The position numbers and the translations under genes are program-made. A stretch of DNA of 64,000 bases from Vibrio genomosp. F10 str. ZF-129. GTDB lineage: Bacteria > Pseudomonadota > Gammaproteobacteria > Enterobacterales > Vibrionaceae. Numbering within the stretch: position 1 is the first letter of the stretch; every line of letters starts with the position of its first letter. The stretch covers positions 123,595-187,594 of the forward strand of contig NZ_AJYQ02000107.1 in NCBI RefSeq assembly GCF_000287055.2, read 5' to 3'. Positions 39,640 to 50,341 of this stretch are shown here, one piece after another. Under the pieces are notes generated by a model, which had not been told where the DNA came from, did no database searches, and saw only the letters and a program-made list of their open reading frames with translations.

Positions 39640-41450
39640 TACTCTTGCTCCTCTGTCTGTTTCGTTTGAGCAGCTTCCTCTGCCGCTGCTTTCTCAGCAG
39701 CTTCGCCGTATAGACGTGCTTTCGGTTGGGATTTCGTAATTTTGACATCGCGGTAATCTATTTTTGGTGCGGCATCTTCTTGGTAGTAGGCCAGTGAATG
39801 CTTCAAGAAGTTCTCATCATCACGCTCTGTACAGCCATCATCTAAACGTTGGTGAGCACCACGAGACTCTTTACGTAAAATAGCCGAGTGAGCCATCGCT
39901 TCTGCGACTTCTAACCCGTAACCGACCTCGATAGCGTAAAGAAGATCCGTGTTGAACACTTTGCCTTTATCTTTAATACCAATCTTTTTGTAACGTGCTT
40001 TAAGCTCTGTGATTTTCTCGATGGTGGCTTGCATCAAGTCTTCTTGACGGTAAATACCGCAACCCGCTTCCATGGTGTGACCCATTTCAGTTCGGATGTC
40101 CGCCCAGTTTTCATCGCCCTCTTGGGCTAAGATGCCCGCAATACGATCTTCTACCGCTTTTACTTGTTTCTCGATAGACGCGTCGTTCCAGCCTTTGAAT
40201 TCTTCCGCGCGTTTCACGGCATGTTCACCGGCAACGCGGCCAAAGACCACAAACTCAGCCAGAGAGTTAGAACCTAAACGGTTGGCCCCGTGCAGACCTA
40301 CAGAGGCACATTCACCGACCGCAAAGAGACCTTTTATTTGAGTCTCACAATTGCCGTTCGTTTCAATACCACCCATGGTGTAGTGAACCGTTGGACGAAT
40401 TGGAATTGGCTCTTTAGCCGGATCAACGTTGACGTATGCTTTTGATAGCTCACAGATAAACGGCAGACGCTCTTGCAGGTACTCTTCCCCTAAATGGCGA
40501 AGGTCAAGGTGTACCACATCACCGAGTGGGTGTTTGATGGTGTTGCCTTTCTGCTGCTCATGCCAAAACGCTTGAGAAACTTTGTCACGAGGACCGAGTT
40601 CCATGTATTTATTTTTCGGCTCGCCTACGGGTGTTTCTGGGCCCATGCCGTAATCTTGCAGATAACGATAGCCGTTCTTGTTAACGATAATACCGCCTTC
40701 ACCACGACAACCTTCGGTCATCAGAATGCCAGTACCAGGAAGGCCGGTAGGGTGATATTGAACAAATTCCATATCACGCAAAGGAACACCATGACGATAG
40801 GCCATTGCCATGCCGTCACCGGTGACAATGCCGCCGTTAGTATTACAGTGATAAACACGGCCAGCGCCACCCGTTGCGAGTACAACCGATTTTGCTTTAA
40901 TGGTCACGAGTTCACCTTCAGCCATATGAATAGCGATAAGGCCCTGAACTTCGCCATCTTCAACAAGCAGATCAACCACAAAGTACTCATCAAAACGTTT
41001 GATTTGCTCGTACTTCATCGAAGTTTGAAATAGGGTATGAAGCATGTGGAAACCGGTTTTATCCGCCGCAAACCAAGTACGCTCGACTTTCATACCACCA
41101 AAACGACGAACGTTGATTTCACCGTTCTCTTTTCGACTCCATGGGCAACCCCATTGCTCCATTTGGATCATTTCACGGGTTGCGTTTTTAACAAAGTACT
41201 CAACGACATCCTGCTCACATAGCCAGTCACCACCACCAACAGTATCGTTGAAGTGATTATCTAGGCTGTCTTCTTCCTTGACGACGGCTGCTGAACCCCC
41301 TTCTGCTGCAACCGTGTGGGAGCGCATAGGGTAAACTTTCGAAATGAGTGCAACTTCTAATTCAGGGTTTGCTTCCGCAGCTGCAATAGCAGTACGAAGA
41401 CCAGCGCCACCAGCGCCAATGACTGCGATATCTGTGGTGAGTATTTTCAC
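39639..41450 (-). CDS. frdA: Fumarate reductase flavoprotein FrdA
   Basis: 603-aa catalytic subunit reducing fumarate to succinate in anaerobic respiration. N-terminal FAD fold [20 protein letters not shown]; covalent FAD His in [13 protein letters not shown]; substrate loop [34 protein letters not shown]. The C-terminus has an Ala/Glu/Gln-rich tail. First gene of the operon; the promoter region carries an FNR-like site and a perfect inverted repeat. Confidence 0.97.
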   Translation of the reverse strand: MKILTTDIAVIGAGGAGLRTAIAAAEANPELEVALISKVYPMRSHTVAAEGGSAAVVKEEDSLDNHFNDTVGGGDWLCEQDVVEYFVKNATREMIQMEQWGCPWSRKENGEINVRRFGGMKVERTWFAADKTGFHMLHTLFQTSMKYEQIKRFDEYFVVDLLVEDGEVQGLIAIHMAEGELVTIKAKSVVLATGGAGRVYHCNTNGGIVTGDGMAMAYRHGVPLRDMEFVQYHPTGLPGTGILMTEGCRGEGGIIVNKNGYRYLQDYGMGPETPVGEPKNKYMELGPRDKVSQAFWHEQQKGNTIKHPLGDVVHLDLRHLGEEYLQERLPFICELSKAYVNVDPAKEPIPIRPTVHYTMGGIETNGNCETQIKGLFAVGECASVGLHGANRLGSNSLAEFVVFGRVAGEHAVKRAEEFKGWNDASIEKQVKAVEDRIAGILAQEGDENWADIRTEMGHTMEAGCGIYRQEDLMQATIEKITELKARYKKIGIKDKGKVFNTDLLYAIEVGYGLEVAEAMAHSAILRKESRGAHQRLDDGCTERDDENFLKHSLAYYQEDAAPKIDYRDVKITKSQPKARLYGEAAEKAAAEEAAQTKQTEEQE

Positions 41451-41540
41451 AGTTATCCTCCAGTGAGTAATTGATATTATTGAATACTAGGTACGCTTTA
41501 TTCCGCTGCCCTAGAGTCTTTATATTCAGAAATCAAAATA

Positions 41541-41565
41541 GGGATAAAAAGTGGATTTTTATCCC
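41541..41565. promoter_or_regulatory. Perfect 10-bp inverted repeat upstream of frdA
   Basis: GGGATAAAAA (41541-41550) and TTTTTATCCC (41556-41565) with a 5-bp centre, about 90 bp before the frdA start. Could be an operator or an RNA hairpin in the frd leader. Confidence 0.6.
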
Positions 41566-41688
41566 TTCAATTCCAGACCGCCTTTTTAACGGCACAATCA
41601 GTTTAGAAGAGCAGAATGAGGAATAAATTGATTCAGTCAGCCTTTTTAGTCGGAAATGCAAACATGAGCATAGTTATTCCATTTTGTG

Positions 41689-41700
41689 TGATCAATATCA
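41689..41700. promoter_or_regulatory. FNR-type site between frdA and epmA
   Basis: TGATCAATATCA matches the core TGAT-N4-ATCA of the FNR consensus; the outermost T and A are not matched. About 239 bp upstream of frdA, so a distal frd promoter would be needed. Confidence 0.5.
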
Positions 41701-41831
41701 TGAAGTAATGATCGAAAAGGAGTTAACTGACAGGATTGTCGCTCCCCCAAAGTGTTCCAATGACCATTCTAGAGTGCGCTTTTTAAAGGTAGAATATCGC
41801 CATAAACGTTACTTGCTAAATAGAGCTTCTT

Positions 41832-42806
41832 ATGACGAGACAAACCTGGCAACCCAGTGCATCAATTCACCAACTGAAAAAGCGCGCCTCTATACTGGCT
41901 AAGATTCGCGAGTTTTTTTATCAGCGACAAGTGATGGAGGTGGATACGCCAGCAATGAGCCATGCTACGGTCACTGATATTCATCTACATACTTTTCAAA
42001 CGACCTTTATTGGCCCTGAATACGCGCAAGGTTGCCAACTCTATTTCATGACCAGCCCAGAATTTCATATGAAGCGTTTATTAGCGGCGGGAAGTGGGTG
42101 CATTTACCAAATGAGCAAGGCGTTTCGTAACGAAGAGAATGGTCGCTACCATAACCCAGAATTCACCATGCTTGAGTGGTATCGAGTAGGCTTTGATCAC
42201 CATAAGTTGATGGATGAAATGGATGATCTTCTGCAATTGACGCTTGGTTGCAATACGGCAACACGCATGACTTACCAGCAAGCTTTTATGGATGTGTTGG
42301 GCATTTGCCCATTAGAAGACTCAATGCAGAGACTAAAACAGTCAGCCTCTACGCTTGGCTTGAGCGATATTGCCAACGATGAACAAGACCGAGATACGCT
42401 GTTACAGCTATTGTTTAGTATTGGCGTTGAAAAAGAGATTGGCCAAACTGAACCGGTTTTCGTTTATGGCTTCCCCGCGTCACAAGCGGCATTGGCAAGA
42501 ATCAACACGCAAGACAAACGAGTATCCGATCGTTTTGAAGTGTATTTTAAAGGGATTGAGCTTGCGAATGGGTTCCATGAGTTGGATGACGCCGATGAGC
42601 AATTGGCTCGATTTGAGTCCGACAACCGAAAACGCGTAGAAATGGGCTTACCAGAGCAACCCATCGATCACCATTTGGTTGCCGCGTTAAGGGCCGGTTT
42701 TCCCGCTTGTGCAGGGGTCGCACTTGGGATCGACCGCCTTATTATGCTAGCGCTGCAATGCAAACACATCGATGAAGTGACTGCGTTTCCATTTCCTAGG
42801 GCTTAG
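41832..42806 (+). CDS. epmA: EF-P beta-lysylation ligase EpmA (PoxA/GenX)
   Basis: 324-aa lysyl-tRNA-synthetase paralogue that attaches (R)-beta-lysine to elongation factor P. It has only the class II catalytic core and no anticodon domain. Motif 2 [20 protein letters not shown] and motif 3 [14 protein letters not shown] are clear. Divergent from frdABCD, as in E. coli. The partners epmB and efp are not in the window. Confidence 0.96.
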   Translation: MTRQTWQPSASIHQLKKRASILAKIREFFYQRQVMEVDTPAMSHATVTDIHLHTFQTTFIGPEYAQGCQLYFMTSPEFHMKRLLAAGSGCIYQMSKAFRNEENGRYHNPEFTMLEWYRVGFDHHKLMDEMDDLLQLTLGCNTATRMTYQQAFMDVLGICPLEDSMQRLKQSASTLGLSDIANDEQDRDTLLQLLFSIGVEKEIGQTEPVFVYGFPASQAALARINTQDKRVSDRFEVYFKGIELANGFHELDDADEQLARFESDNRKRVEMGLPEQPIDHHLVAALRAGFPACAGVALGIDRLIMLALQCKHIDEVTAFPFPRA

Positions 42807-43038
42807 GTTAGTGACGACTGGTTTTTAAGTTATAAAGACATGGATCGCGGATAGGTGATAGGAGCTTGGTCATCCATTTTTCTAAAGTATATATCCTCGG
42901 TCCACTGCTAAAAGGCTGTGCAGAACTGGTTGACTTCACGTCTAGTTGCAATTGAAGCTTATCCTCACTAGCCTCTTTGGCGCTTCCTCGCTATACTCCT
43001 GACTGAATTTTAAGCCCTAAACAGTAAGAGCGCAGGAT

Positions 43039-43473
43039 ATGCAAGAATACATCGATTTTTTCCAACAAAATATGATCCTATCTTTAGTATGGGTCGGTCT
43101 TTTTGCCGCTTTAATTATGAGCTTTGTCAAAGCCGCAACAGCAGCGTATAAAGAAGTCACAGCATCTGAAGTGACATTACTTATGAATCGTGAAGACGGT
43201 ATCGTGGTCGATGTTCGCGCAAAAGACGAGTTCAAAAAAGGCCACATTACAGACGCAGTTCACATTTTACCGTCTGACATCAAAGCGGGTAACTTTAACG
43301 GCCTTGAAAAGAACAAAACTAACCCAATCATTGTGGTATGTAAGACAGGTCAAACCGCAGTAGAAAGCGCTAACCTACTTGCAAAAGCAGGCTTTGAAAA
43401 TGTAAAGCTACTGAAAAATGGTTTGTCAGGCTGGAGCGAAGCTAACTTGCCTTTAGTTCGTGGCAAAAAGTAG
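43039..43473 (+). CDS. Membrane-anchored rhodanese-like protein (YibN type)
   Basis: 144 aa. One N-terminal membrane helix (residues ~10-32) then a rhodanese domain (DGIVVDVRAKDEFKKGHITDAVHI) with the active-site loop VCKTGQTA, cysteine present. Located directly before secB-gpsA-cysE, the same order as yibN-(grxC)-secB-gpsA-cysE in E. coli, but without grxC here. Sulfurtransferase activity is likely; acceptor unknown. A degenerate ~16-bp repeat follows its stop. Confidence 0.88.
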   Translation: MQEYIDFFQQNMILSLVWVGLFAALIMSFVKAATAAYKEVTASEVTLLMNREDGIVVDVRAKDEFKKGHITDAVHILPSDIKAGNFNGLEKNKTNPIIVVCKTGQTAVESANLLAKAGFENVKLLKNGLSGWSEANLPLVRGKK

Positions 43474-43478
43474 TCCGC

Positions 43479-43541
43479 GGAAAAATAGCGCCTAGGAAAA
43501 CAGTGCTCAGCAAACATAGAGCGCAATACAAAGTAAGTCGC
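43479..43541. repeat. Degenerate ~16-bp repeat after the rhodanese gene
   Basis: Four loose units: GGAAAAATAGCGCCTA (43479), GGAAAACAGTGCTCA (43495), GCAAACATAGAGCGCA (43510) and ATACAAAGTAAGTCGC (43526). Identity is low and the call is tentative. Confidence 0.35.
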
Positions 43542-43712
43542 CCCATTAGCGACGACAGTAAGCCTAGCTTGAATATGTGTTGCCTAAAATGGCAGCACTT
43601 ATCGTTAAGAGATGTGATACTTTCCACGGAACTGCGGATTTATTTGCGCAAGATGACGTCTCTCGGTTAGTCTGAAAACAGATTAAATTACCCAAATTTT
43701 AAGGATTCCCAC

Positions 43713-44183
43713 ATGGCTGAAGCAGCACCACAAGAACAAGCTCAAGATTTCGCTATCCAACGTATCTTTCTAAAAGATATTTCTTTTGAAGCGCCTAACT
43801 CTCCAGTTATGTTTCAAAAAGAGTGGCAACCAGATGTGAAACTTGACCTAGACACGCAAAGCCGTGAGCTTGGTGAAGGCACTTATGAAGTGGTTCTACG
43901 TCTAACTGTGACGGTTAAGAACGCAGAAGAAACGGCTTTCCTATGTGAAGTTCAACAAGGCGGTATCTTCACTGCTGGAAACATGGAAGCGGGTCAACTG
44001 GCTCATTGTTTAGGTGCATTCTGCCCGAACATCCTGTTCCCATACGCTCGTGAAACGATTTCTAGCCTAGTGGTTAAAGGTACGTTCCCTCAACTGAACC
44101 TTGCACCTGTTAACTTTGATGCATTGTTCATGAACTACCTACAGCAGCAAGCAAAAGACGGCGAAGCTTCTAAAGAGGCGTAA
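43713..44183 (+). CDS. secB: Protein-export chaperone SecB
   Basis: 156 aa, tetrameric chaperone that keeps preproteins unfolded and hands them to SecA. Family stretches: [49 protein letters not shown] and [25 protein letters not shown] before the ATG. Followed by a long terminator hairpin. Confidence 0.98.
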   Translation: MAEAAPQEQAQDFAIQRIFLKDISFEAPNSPVMFQKEWQPDVKLDLDTQSRELGEGTYEVVLRLTVTVKNAEETAFLCEVQQGGIFTAGNMEAGQLAHCLGAFCPNILFPYARETISSLVVKGTFPQLNLAPVNFDALFMNYLQQQAKDGEASKEA

Positions 44184-44250
44184 ATCGGTTTTTCACTTCA
44201 GCGATGAGGTGAAAGGTACGCCTAGTGAATCGATAGCTTATTAAAGAAAA

Positions 44251-44295
44251 TGCACAAAGCATCTAAATAGAATGATGCGATGTGCATTTTTTGTT
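44251..44295 (+). terminator. Two-tier terminator after secB
   Basis: Outer stem AATGCACA/TGTGCATT (44251-44290) and inner stem GCATC/GATGC, then six T. Confidence 0.85.
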
Positions 44296-44343
44296 TAGAA
44301 TGACAGTAAATGAATCCTTATAAAATGTGATCAGGCAAAGTGA

Positions 44344-45381
44344 ATGACTAACTCAAATTTGAATAATGCTTACGGAAAAGAGATCGCCATGACGGTGATC
44401 GGTGCCGGCTCTTACGGTACCTCATTGGCTATTTCTCTGGCTCGCAATGGCGCTAATGTTGTAATTTGGGGGCATGAGCCTGAACACATGGCGCGGTTGG
44501 AAGCGGATCGTGCTAATCATGAGTTCCTTCCTGGTATTGATTTCCCAGAATCCTTGATCGTTGAGTCGGACGTTGAGAAAGCCGTTCAAGCAAGCCGAGA
44601 TTTATTGGTTGTGGTGCCTAGCCATGTGTTCGGCATTGTATTAGGCAGCATAAAACCGCATCTACGCGATGACACAAGGATTTGCTGGGCAACAAAAGGG
44701 CTTGAGCCTGAAACAGGTCGCCTGCTTAAAGACGTCGCTCATGAAGTGCTAGGGGAAGGGCGTTCATTGGCCGTGTTGTCTGGGCCAACTTTTGCTAAAG
44801 AACTCGCGATGGGCATGCCAACGGCGATTTCTGTGGCTTCCCCAGATGATCAGTTTGTGGCGGATCTTCAAGAGAAAATTCACTGCAGTAAGACTTTCCG
44901 TGTTTACGCAAACAGCGATTTTACCGGAATGCAGCTGGGCGGTGCAGTCAAAAATGTAATAGCGATTGGCGCAGGTATGTCTGATGGTATCGGCTTTGGT
45001 GCTAACGCTCGAACAGCATTGATTACTCGAGGTCTTGCTGAAATGACACGTTTAGGTGAAGCTCTTGGCGCTCAAAAAGAAACCTTTATGGGAATGGCTG
45101 GGCTTGGTGATTTAGTGCTTACTTGTACTGATAACCAATCTCGTAATCGACGTTTTGGTCTAGCGCTAGGCTCGGGTAAGGGTGTTGAAGAGGCCCAAGA
45201 AGAGATCGGCCAAGTCGTTGAAGGCTACCGCAATACCAAAGAAGTGTGGATGCTTGCAGCTCGAATGGGGGTTGAGATGCCGATTGTTGATCAAATCTAC
45301 CAAGTGCTGTATCAAGGAAAAGATACACGTGTTGCCGCGCAAGATTTGCTTGCGCGAGATAAAAAATCAGAAGGGAAGTAA
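44344..45381 (+). CDS. gpsA: Glycerol-3-phosphate dehydrogenase [NAD(P)+] (GpsA)
   Basis: 345 aa; reduces dihydroxyacetone phosphate to sn-glycerol 3-phosphate for phospholipid synthesis. N-terminal dinucleotide site [35 protein letters not shown]; catalytic lysine region [17 protein letters not shown]. Has a ~15-residue N-terminal extension relative to E. coli before the Rossmann strand. Between secB and cysE, the conserved order. Confidence 0.97.
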   Translation: MTNSNLNNAYGKEIAMTVIGAGSYGTSLAISLARNGANVVIWGHEPEHMARLEADRANHEFLPGIDFPESLIVESDVEKAVQASRDLLVVVPSHVFGIVLGSIKPHLRDDTRICWATKGLEPETGRLLKDVAHEVLGEGRSLAVLSGPTFAKELAMGMPTAISVASPDDQFVADLQEKIHCSKTFRVYANSDFTGMQLGGAVKNVIAIGAGMSDGIGFGANARTALITRGLAEMTRLGEALGAQKETFMGMAGLGDLVLTCTDNQSRNRRFGLALGSGKGVEEAQEEIGQVVEGYRNTKEVWMLAARMGVEMPIVDQIYQVLYQGKDTRVAAQDLLARDKKSEGK

Positions 45382-45449
45382 CAAACACCTTGTGATCAGC
45401 GCTCTGGTTAATAGGGTGCTGAGGGTGCTTTGGGAATAGGGATTGATTG

Positions 45450-46271
45450 ATGAAGCATTGTGAAAAAAAGAAAGTATGGCAAGCGATCATTCGCGAAGCT
45501 CGGGAGCAATCTGAGCAAGAGCCAATGTTGGCGAGTTTTTATCATGCCACCATTATTAATCATGATAGCTTGGCGGCGGCGTTAAGCTATATCCTCGCGA
45601 ACAAACTAAAAACCCCATCTATGCCAGCAATGGCGGTACGTGAAGTGGTTGAACAAGCCTTTGCTGCGGATCCGGACATCGGTCACTCCGCGGCCTGTGA
45701 TATCTGCGCGACCGTGAATCGAGATCCCGCCGTTGCCATGTACTCTATGCCGCTCCTGTATTTGAAAGGCTATCATGCATTGCAAGGCTATCGCGTTGCA
45801 AACTGGCTGTGGAAACAAGGCCGAATAGCTCTGGCGACTTACTTGCAAAATCAAATCTCTGTAGCTTGCCAAGTGGATATTCATCCTGCGGCGCAAATTG
45901 GTCGCGGCATCATGCTGGATCATGCGACAGGTATTGTGATTGGTGAAACCGCCGTGGTGGAAGACGATGTTTCCATACTTCAAGACGTGACGCTGGGCGG
46001 AACGGGCAAAGAGTGTGGTGATCGCCATCCTAAGATTCGCGAAGGGGTCATGATCGGCGCTGGTGCTAAGATTTTGGGTAATATTGAAGTGGGCGAAGGG
46101 GCCAAAATTGGTTCTTGTTCTGTGGTCTTACAGGCGGTTCCTGCTCATACCACGGTGGCGGGTGTTCCGGCAAAAATAGTCGGCCGACCAAAAACCGATA
46201 AACCATCATTGGATATGGACCAACAGTTTAATGGTAAGTCTCAAAGCTTTATTGGTGGCGATGGTATTTAG
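45450..46271 (+). CDS. cysE: Serine O-acetyltransferase (CysE)
   Basis: 273 aa; makes O-acetylserine, the carbon skeleton for cysteine. N-terminal helical domain and C-terminal left-handed beta-helix with hexapeptide repeats (IHPAAQIGRGIMLDHATGIV, IGAGAKILGNIEVGEGAKIG). Start taken as ATG 45450; TTG 45447 is in frame just before it. Feedback inhibition by cysteine is usual for the family. Linked in role with the cysDNC genes 40 kb away. Confidence 0.97.
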   Translation: MKHCEKKKVWQAIIREAREQSEQEPMLASFYHATIINHDSLAAALSYILANKLKTPSMPAMAVREVVEQAFAADPDIGHSAACDICATVNRDPAVAMYSMPLLYLKGYHALQGYRVANWLWKQGRIALATYLQNQISVACQVDIHPAAQIGRGIMLDHATGIVIGETAVVEDDVSILQDVTLGGTGKECGDRHPKIREGVMIGAGAKILGNIEVGEGAKIGSCSVVLQAVPAHTTVAGVPAKIVGRPKTDKPSLDMDQQFNGKSQSFIGGDGI

Positions 46272-46322
46272 CGTATTGAGCGTTAAAGTGTCCGAGCAGC
46301 AAAATACGCAATAGCAGAATAA

Positions 46323-46352
46323 AAAAGGACGATACCCAGGTATCGTCCTTTT
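46323..46352. terminator. Bidirectional terminator cysE/aphA
   Basis: GGACGATACC (46327-46336) pairs with GGTATCGTCC (46339-46348) with a 2-base centre, flanked by A- and T-runs. Confidence 0.88.
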
Positions 46353-46412
46353 GGCTTTCTATGACCAGCCTTAAATAAACCCAAGTTCAGGTCTATTTAT
46401 GCACATTACTGT

Positions 46413-46952
46413 TTATTTGATTTCATTAAGCTCAGCGAGCACTTCTTCCGCCCAAACTAACCAAGCTTGACGAAGTAATAAATTACGGCGCAAGGTGAGG
46501 CGTTCTAGTCGTTGAGATTTATCGAGAGTGGCTGGCGTTGCGTAGTAAGCCGCTTCTATCTCTTGATAGTGCGCTACCAGGCTATAAGACTCTTTAATTA
46601 ACTCGCTAAGTTGAATGCGATACGGACCTGAGTCTTGTACGGCACACGCCATTAATTTAGCAGAAAACTCATCGCGTACGGTTGGGTGTGCTGTAGGTTG
46701 ATCAAACCATTCACCTAACGCGCTGCGGCCAGCATCTGTGATGGAATACACTTTACGATCAGGTTTGCCTTCTTGAGGTTCAAGAACACAGGTAACGAGC
46801 TCGTTTTGAGCCATTTTATTGAGTTCACGATACACTTGTTGATGGCTTGCTTTCCAAAAATAGCCGATGCTAGCGGAAAACTCTTTAGTGATATCGTATC
46901 CAGTTGCGTTACGTGTACTAAGTACAGTGAGGATTACGTGTGGTAGTGACAT
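46413..46952 (-). CDS. aphA: Quorum-sensing regulator AphA (PadR family)
   Basis: 179 aa. PadR-type winged HTH (residues 1-~90: SLPHVILTVLSTRNATGYDI, EPQEGKPDRKVYSITDAGR) and a C-terminal antiparallel coiled coil for dimerisation. AphA is the low-cell-density master regulator of vibrios; in V. cholerae it activates tcpPH. Identity rests on strong recalled agreement with AphA and on its place beside ppc and cysE, as in V. cholerae. A LuxR/HapR-type site lies ~270 bp upstream. Confidence 0.94.
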   Translation of the reverse strand: MSLPHVILTVLSTRNATGYDITKEFSASIGYFWKASHQQVYRELNKMAQNELVTCVLEPQEGKPDRKVYSITDAGRSALGEWFDQPTAHPTVRDEFSAKLMACAVQDSGPYRIQLSELIKESYSLVAHYQEIEAAYYATPATLDKSQRLERLTLRRNLLLRQAWLVWAEEVLAELNEIK

Positions 46953-47335
46953 GTCTTAAATCCAAATAGGTCAATAAACTTCAAAATAACGATGTTTAAA
47001 CATTGGTTGTGCTTCGTAGCACTTATTATTTCTATGTTTAAACAACACCAACTTTATCGTGTTGGTTCTGTCACCTTTATAAGCCGTTTATCACCTAGTT
47101 ATATTTAAACTGATGTCGATCCTGCGAGATAATTAGTATATGTGTGTTATCGCAGTGGGGCGGTATTATATCTAAATATAAGCATAAAGTGGAATAGATG
47201 GACGTATTCACAACAAAAACTGATAAATAACTCAATAAGGCCATTCGTTTAGTTTATCATTCTTTATATGTTATAATTTTATTGTTTTTATATCGCGAAA
47301 TTTAATCGTTTTATACTTTTATAGAGAATAAAAAC
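46953..47335. other. Long aphA regulatory region
   Basis: About 380 bp of AT-rich sequence upstream of aphA without coding ORFs, containing the LuxR-type site at 47218. The length suggests a distal promoter and long leader. No other site could be called with confidence. Confidence 0.6.
47218..47238. promoter_or_regulatory. LuxR/HapR/SmcR-type site upstream of aphA
   Basis: ACTGATAAATAACTCAATAA (47219-47238) resembles the palindromic LuxR-family consensus TATTGATAAA-TTTATCAATAA. Mutual repression of aphA and luxR-type regulators is known in vibrios. Confidence 0.6.
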
Positions 47336-47367
47336 AAAAAGCAGCACAAAAATAGTGCTGCTTTTTT
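47336..47367. terminator. Hairpin terminator near the ppc 3' end
   Basis: GCAGCAC (47341-47347) pairs with GTGCTGC (47355-47361), flanked by A- and T-runs; suits ppc (minus strand), 85 bp after its stop. Confidence 0.85.
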
Positions 47368-47451
47368 GGTTTTTTTGATCAATGCGTCACCTAATCCGTT
47401 ACTTGCCGCGTTATTTGGACAGTCACGAGATCAGGCAGTGAAATCGATCAA

Positions 47452-50085
47452 TTACCCTGTATTTCGCATACCTGCCGCAATACCTGCAATGGTCACCATC
47501 AGTGCTTCTTCAAGTTCCGCCGACGGTGTGTCCATTTGGCGAGTCCGGTGAAGCAATTCTGCTTGAAGCATGTTGAGTGGCTCAACGTAGATACTGCGAA
47601 GACGAATGGACTCTTGGCCCCATGGGTCGCTTTGCATCAAGTTTTCGTTGTTCTCAACATTCAATACGGCTTTGATGTCTTTTTGCAGTTGTTCACGTAG
47701 GCGATCACCCAGTGGCAACAACGATGGATCAGCAAGGCGTTCGTCATAGTAGCGAGAAATCTCGATATTACATTTTGAGTACACCATCTCTAGCATACCC
47801 AGACGAGTTGAGAAGAATGGCCACTCGCGACACATCTCTTCTAACAGCGCTTGGTGACCTTTATCAACGGAGTACTGGATTGCTTCACCTGCCCCTAACC
47901 ATGCGGGTAACACAAGGCGGTTTTGACTCCATGAGAAGATCCATGGAATAGCACGCAAGCTTTCAACACCGCCATTCGGGTTGCGTTTTGCAGGGCGAGA
48001 GCCGAGAGGCAACATGCCGAGTTCAAGTTCTGGTGTTGCTTGTCGGAAATACGGTACAAAGTCAGGCTCTCCTTGCACGATATTACGGTAAGACTCACAA
48101 GAGACTTCCGACAATACGTCCATGAGATCGCGCCAATCTTGTTTTGGCTCTGGAGGTGGAAGTAGGTTCGCTTCTAAAATCGCACTGGCGTACATATTGA
48201 AGCTGTTGACAGCCACTTCAGGTAAACCAAGCTTAAAGCGGATCATTTCCCCTTGTTCTGTAACACGTAAGCCGCCTTTCAAGCTTTTTGGTGGCTGAGA
48301 CAACAGTGCCGCATGGGCAGGAGCACCACCACGACCAACCGTACCGCCACGGCCGTGGAACAGTGTTAGTTCAATGCCTTCAGCGTCACATACTTTAACC
48401 AGAGCATCCATTGCGCTGTATTGTGCCCAGCCTGCAGCCATAACACCGGCATCTTTCGCAGAGTCGGAGTAACCGATCATGACCATTTGATGATTCTGAA
48501 TAAAGCCTCGGTACAGATCGATGTCCATTAATTGCTTAATGACCGATTCTGCGTTGTTCAAGTCGTCCAGTGTTTCAAACAGCGGACAAACGTCCATGCG
48601 GTAAGGACAACCTGATTCTTGTAGAAGCAAATGAACAGCCAGTACATCTGAAGCCGTGCGTGCCATTGAAATAACATAAGCGCCAAACGCTTCACGTGGT
48701 TGAGACGCCACAATCTTACACGTATCTAAAACTTCTTTTACCGGTGCCGATGGCTCCCAGTCGCGTGGTAGAAGTGGGCGTTTAGAGCTTAGCTCATTCG
48801 TTAGAAAAGCAATTTTATCTTGCTCGCTCCACTGATCGTAATCACCAATACCCAGGTAACGAGTCAGTTCTGATAACACGTCTGAATGGCGAGTACTTTC
48901 TTGGCGGATATCCAAGCGGACAAGGTGGACACCAAACGCTTTAATGCGGCGTAAAGTATCGAGCAGTGAGCCGTCAGCAATCACACCCATGCCACATTCA
49001 TGCAGTGATTGATAACAGGCATAAAGCGGTGCCCATAATTGATCAATATGCTGCAATGGTGCTTTTACAGCCAGCTTTTGGCCATTGACTTTTGCGTCGA
49101 GAATGTCCAGCGTTTCGTTTAGAAGCGAACGAAGACCTTTCAATACAGCGCGATACGGTTCATGTTGGTCATCACCGGCTAAATCACGGACAGCATCATT
49201 ACACTTCGTCATCGAGAGTTCAGAGATAAGCTCGTTCACATCACCCAAGTAAAGGTCAGCGGCTTTCCAACGAGAAAGAAGCATCACTTCACGAGTGATT
49301 GTATGCGTCACAAATGGGTTACCATCGCGATCGCCACCCATCCAAGATGAGAAATGCACTGGGCGAGCGTCAATAGGTAAGCCTTCACCTAGGTAGCTTG
49401 TTAGGCGATCATCAAGCTCGCGCAAGAATTCAGGAACGCCTTCCCACAGTGAGTTCTCTACAACAGCAAAGCCCCATTTTGCTTCATCCAGCGGGGTTGG
49501 GCGCTGCTTACGAATCACATCAGAGTGCCAACCTTGAGCGATCAACTGCTCTAAACGTCGTTCTGTTTTCTGGCGTTCTTTATGAGAAAGGTCGGTCAGT
49601 TCAAGCTTTGATAAACACTCGTTGGTTTTGACCAGTTTATTGATCATAGTGCGACGAGTGATTTCAGTAGGGTGAGCGGTTAACACCAATTCAATATTGA
49701 GGTCACGGACTGCTTGAGCCGTATCGAGTTTACTGATGCCATTTTGGCTTAGCTTCGAAAACAAACTGCTGATCGCGTCAGGTTCGCATACGTGCTCTTC
49801 ACAATGGCGTGAAATCGTATGGTACTGCTCTGCCATATTGGTCAAGTTGAGAAATTGGTTAAATGCGCGTGCAACAGGCGTGAGTTGCTCGTTGGGTAAA
49901 CTTTTAATTTCTTCAATTAAAGTGGCGCGGTCGGATTGATTGCCTGCACTCGCTGATTTAGAAAGCTTACGAATTGTCTCAACTTTCTCTAAAATAACGT
50001 CACCATGTGAATCCTTGATGGTGTTGCCAAGCAAGCGGCCTAGCATGCTTACGTTACTTGTGAGCGCAGCGTATTTTTCGTTCAT
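47452..50085 (-). CDS. ppc: Phosphoenolpyruvate carboxylase (Ppc)
   Basis: About 877 aa; carboxylates PEP to oxaloacetate to refill the TCA cycle. Catalytic His region [23 protein letters not shown], and [20 protein letters not shown]-terminal MRNTG. Start put at 50085 (MNEKYAAL) because GCAGG stands six bases upstream; an in-frame ATG two codons earlier overlaps that site. Single gene, divergent from nothing close: argE ends 250 bp upstream. Confidence 0.97.
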   Translation of the reverse strand: MNEKYAALTSNVSMLGRLLGNTIKDSHGDVILEKVETIRKLSKSASAGNQSDRATLIEEIKSLPNEQLTPVARAFNQFLNLTNMAEQYHTISRHCEEHVCEPDAISSLFSKLSQNGISKLDTAQAVRDLNIELVLTAHPTEITRRTMINKLVKTNECLSKLELTDLSHKERQKTERRLEQLIAQGWHSDVIRKQRPTPLDEAKWGFAVVENSLWEGVPEFLRELDDRLTSYLGEGLPIDARPVHFSSWMGGDRDGNPFVTHTITREVMLLSRWKAADLYLGDVNELISELSMTKCNDAVRDLAGDDQHEPYRAVLKGLRSLLNETLDILDAKVNGQKLAVKAPLQHIDQLWAPLYACYQSLHECGMGVIADGSLLDTLRRIKAFGVHLVRLDIRQESTRHSDVLSELTRYLGIGDYDQWSEQDKIAFLTNELSSKRPLLPRDWEPSAPVKEVLDTCKIVASQPREAFGAYVISMARTASDVLAVHLLLQESGCPYRMDVCPLFETLDDLNNAESVIKQLMDIDLYRGFIQNHQMVMIGYSDSAKDAGVMAAGWAQYSAMDALVKVCDAEGIELTLFHGRGGTVGRGGAPAHAALLSQPPKSLKGGLRVTEQGEMIRFKLGLPEVAVNSFNMYASAILEANLLPPPEPKQDWRDLMDVLSEVSCESYRNIVQGEPDFVPYFRQATPELELGMLPLGSRPAKRNPNGGVESLRAIPWIFSWSQNRLVLPAWLGAGEAIQYSVDKGHQALLEEMCREWPFFSTRLGMLEMVYSKCNIEISRYYDERLADPSLLPLGDRLREQLQKDIKAVLNVENNENLMQSDPWGQESIRLRSIYVEPLNMLQAELLHRTRQMDTPSAELEEALMVTIAGIAAGMRNTG

Positions 50086-50341
50086 TATCATCCTGCCTTG
50101 TAAAAAAGTTACATCCGGTGTTCCTTGTTAGGTACACAATCTAGCGAAAAGTGCTACCAAGAGTCAAATATTGCAGCATAAGTTTGCATTTATTGTGCAA
50201 GTGGATGTAAGAGATGCTCTTCGGGCATTGATAATTAAAGTGTTGAAAGTTTATTACAAAAATAGACGAATAAAGCGTGCTAGCTATAAGGTCACTCACA
50301 CGCTGTTAGACTTTATCTGATCAATCTTCAGTTAATTTGGT

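Larger units (their letters stand above)
41451..41831. other. frdA/epmA intergenic region
   Basis: 381 bp between divergent genes, holding both promoters, the inverted repeat at 41541 and the FNR-like site at 41689. A weaker FNR-like half (TTGATATTATTGAA, 41471-41484) lies too near frdA to be an ordinary activator site. No coding ORF supported. Confidence 0.6.

Noticed and set aside
40494..41033. Plus-strand 179-aa open frame opposite frdA
   Set aside because: Antisense shadow of frdA with no family resemblance and no ribosome site.
41471..41484. FNR site TTGATATTATTGAA directly before frdA
   Set aside because: Second half does not match ATCAA and the position is too close to the start codon for activation.
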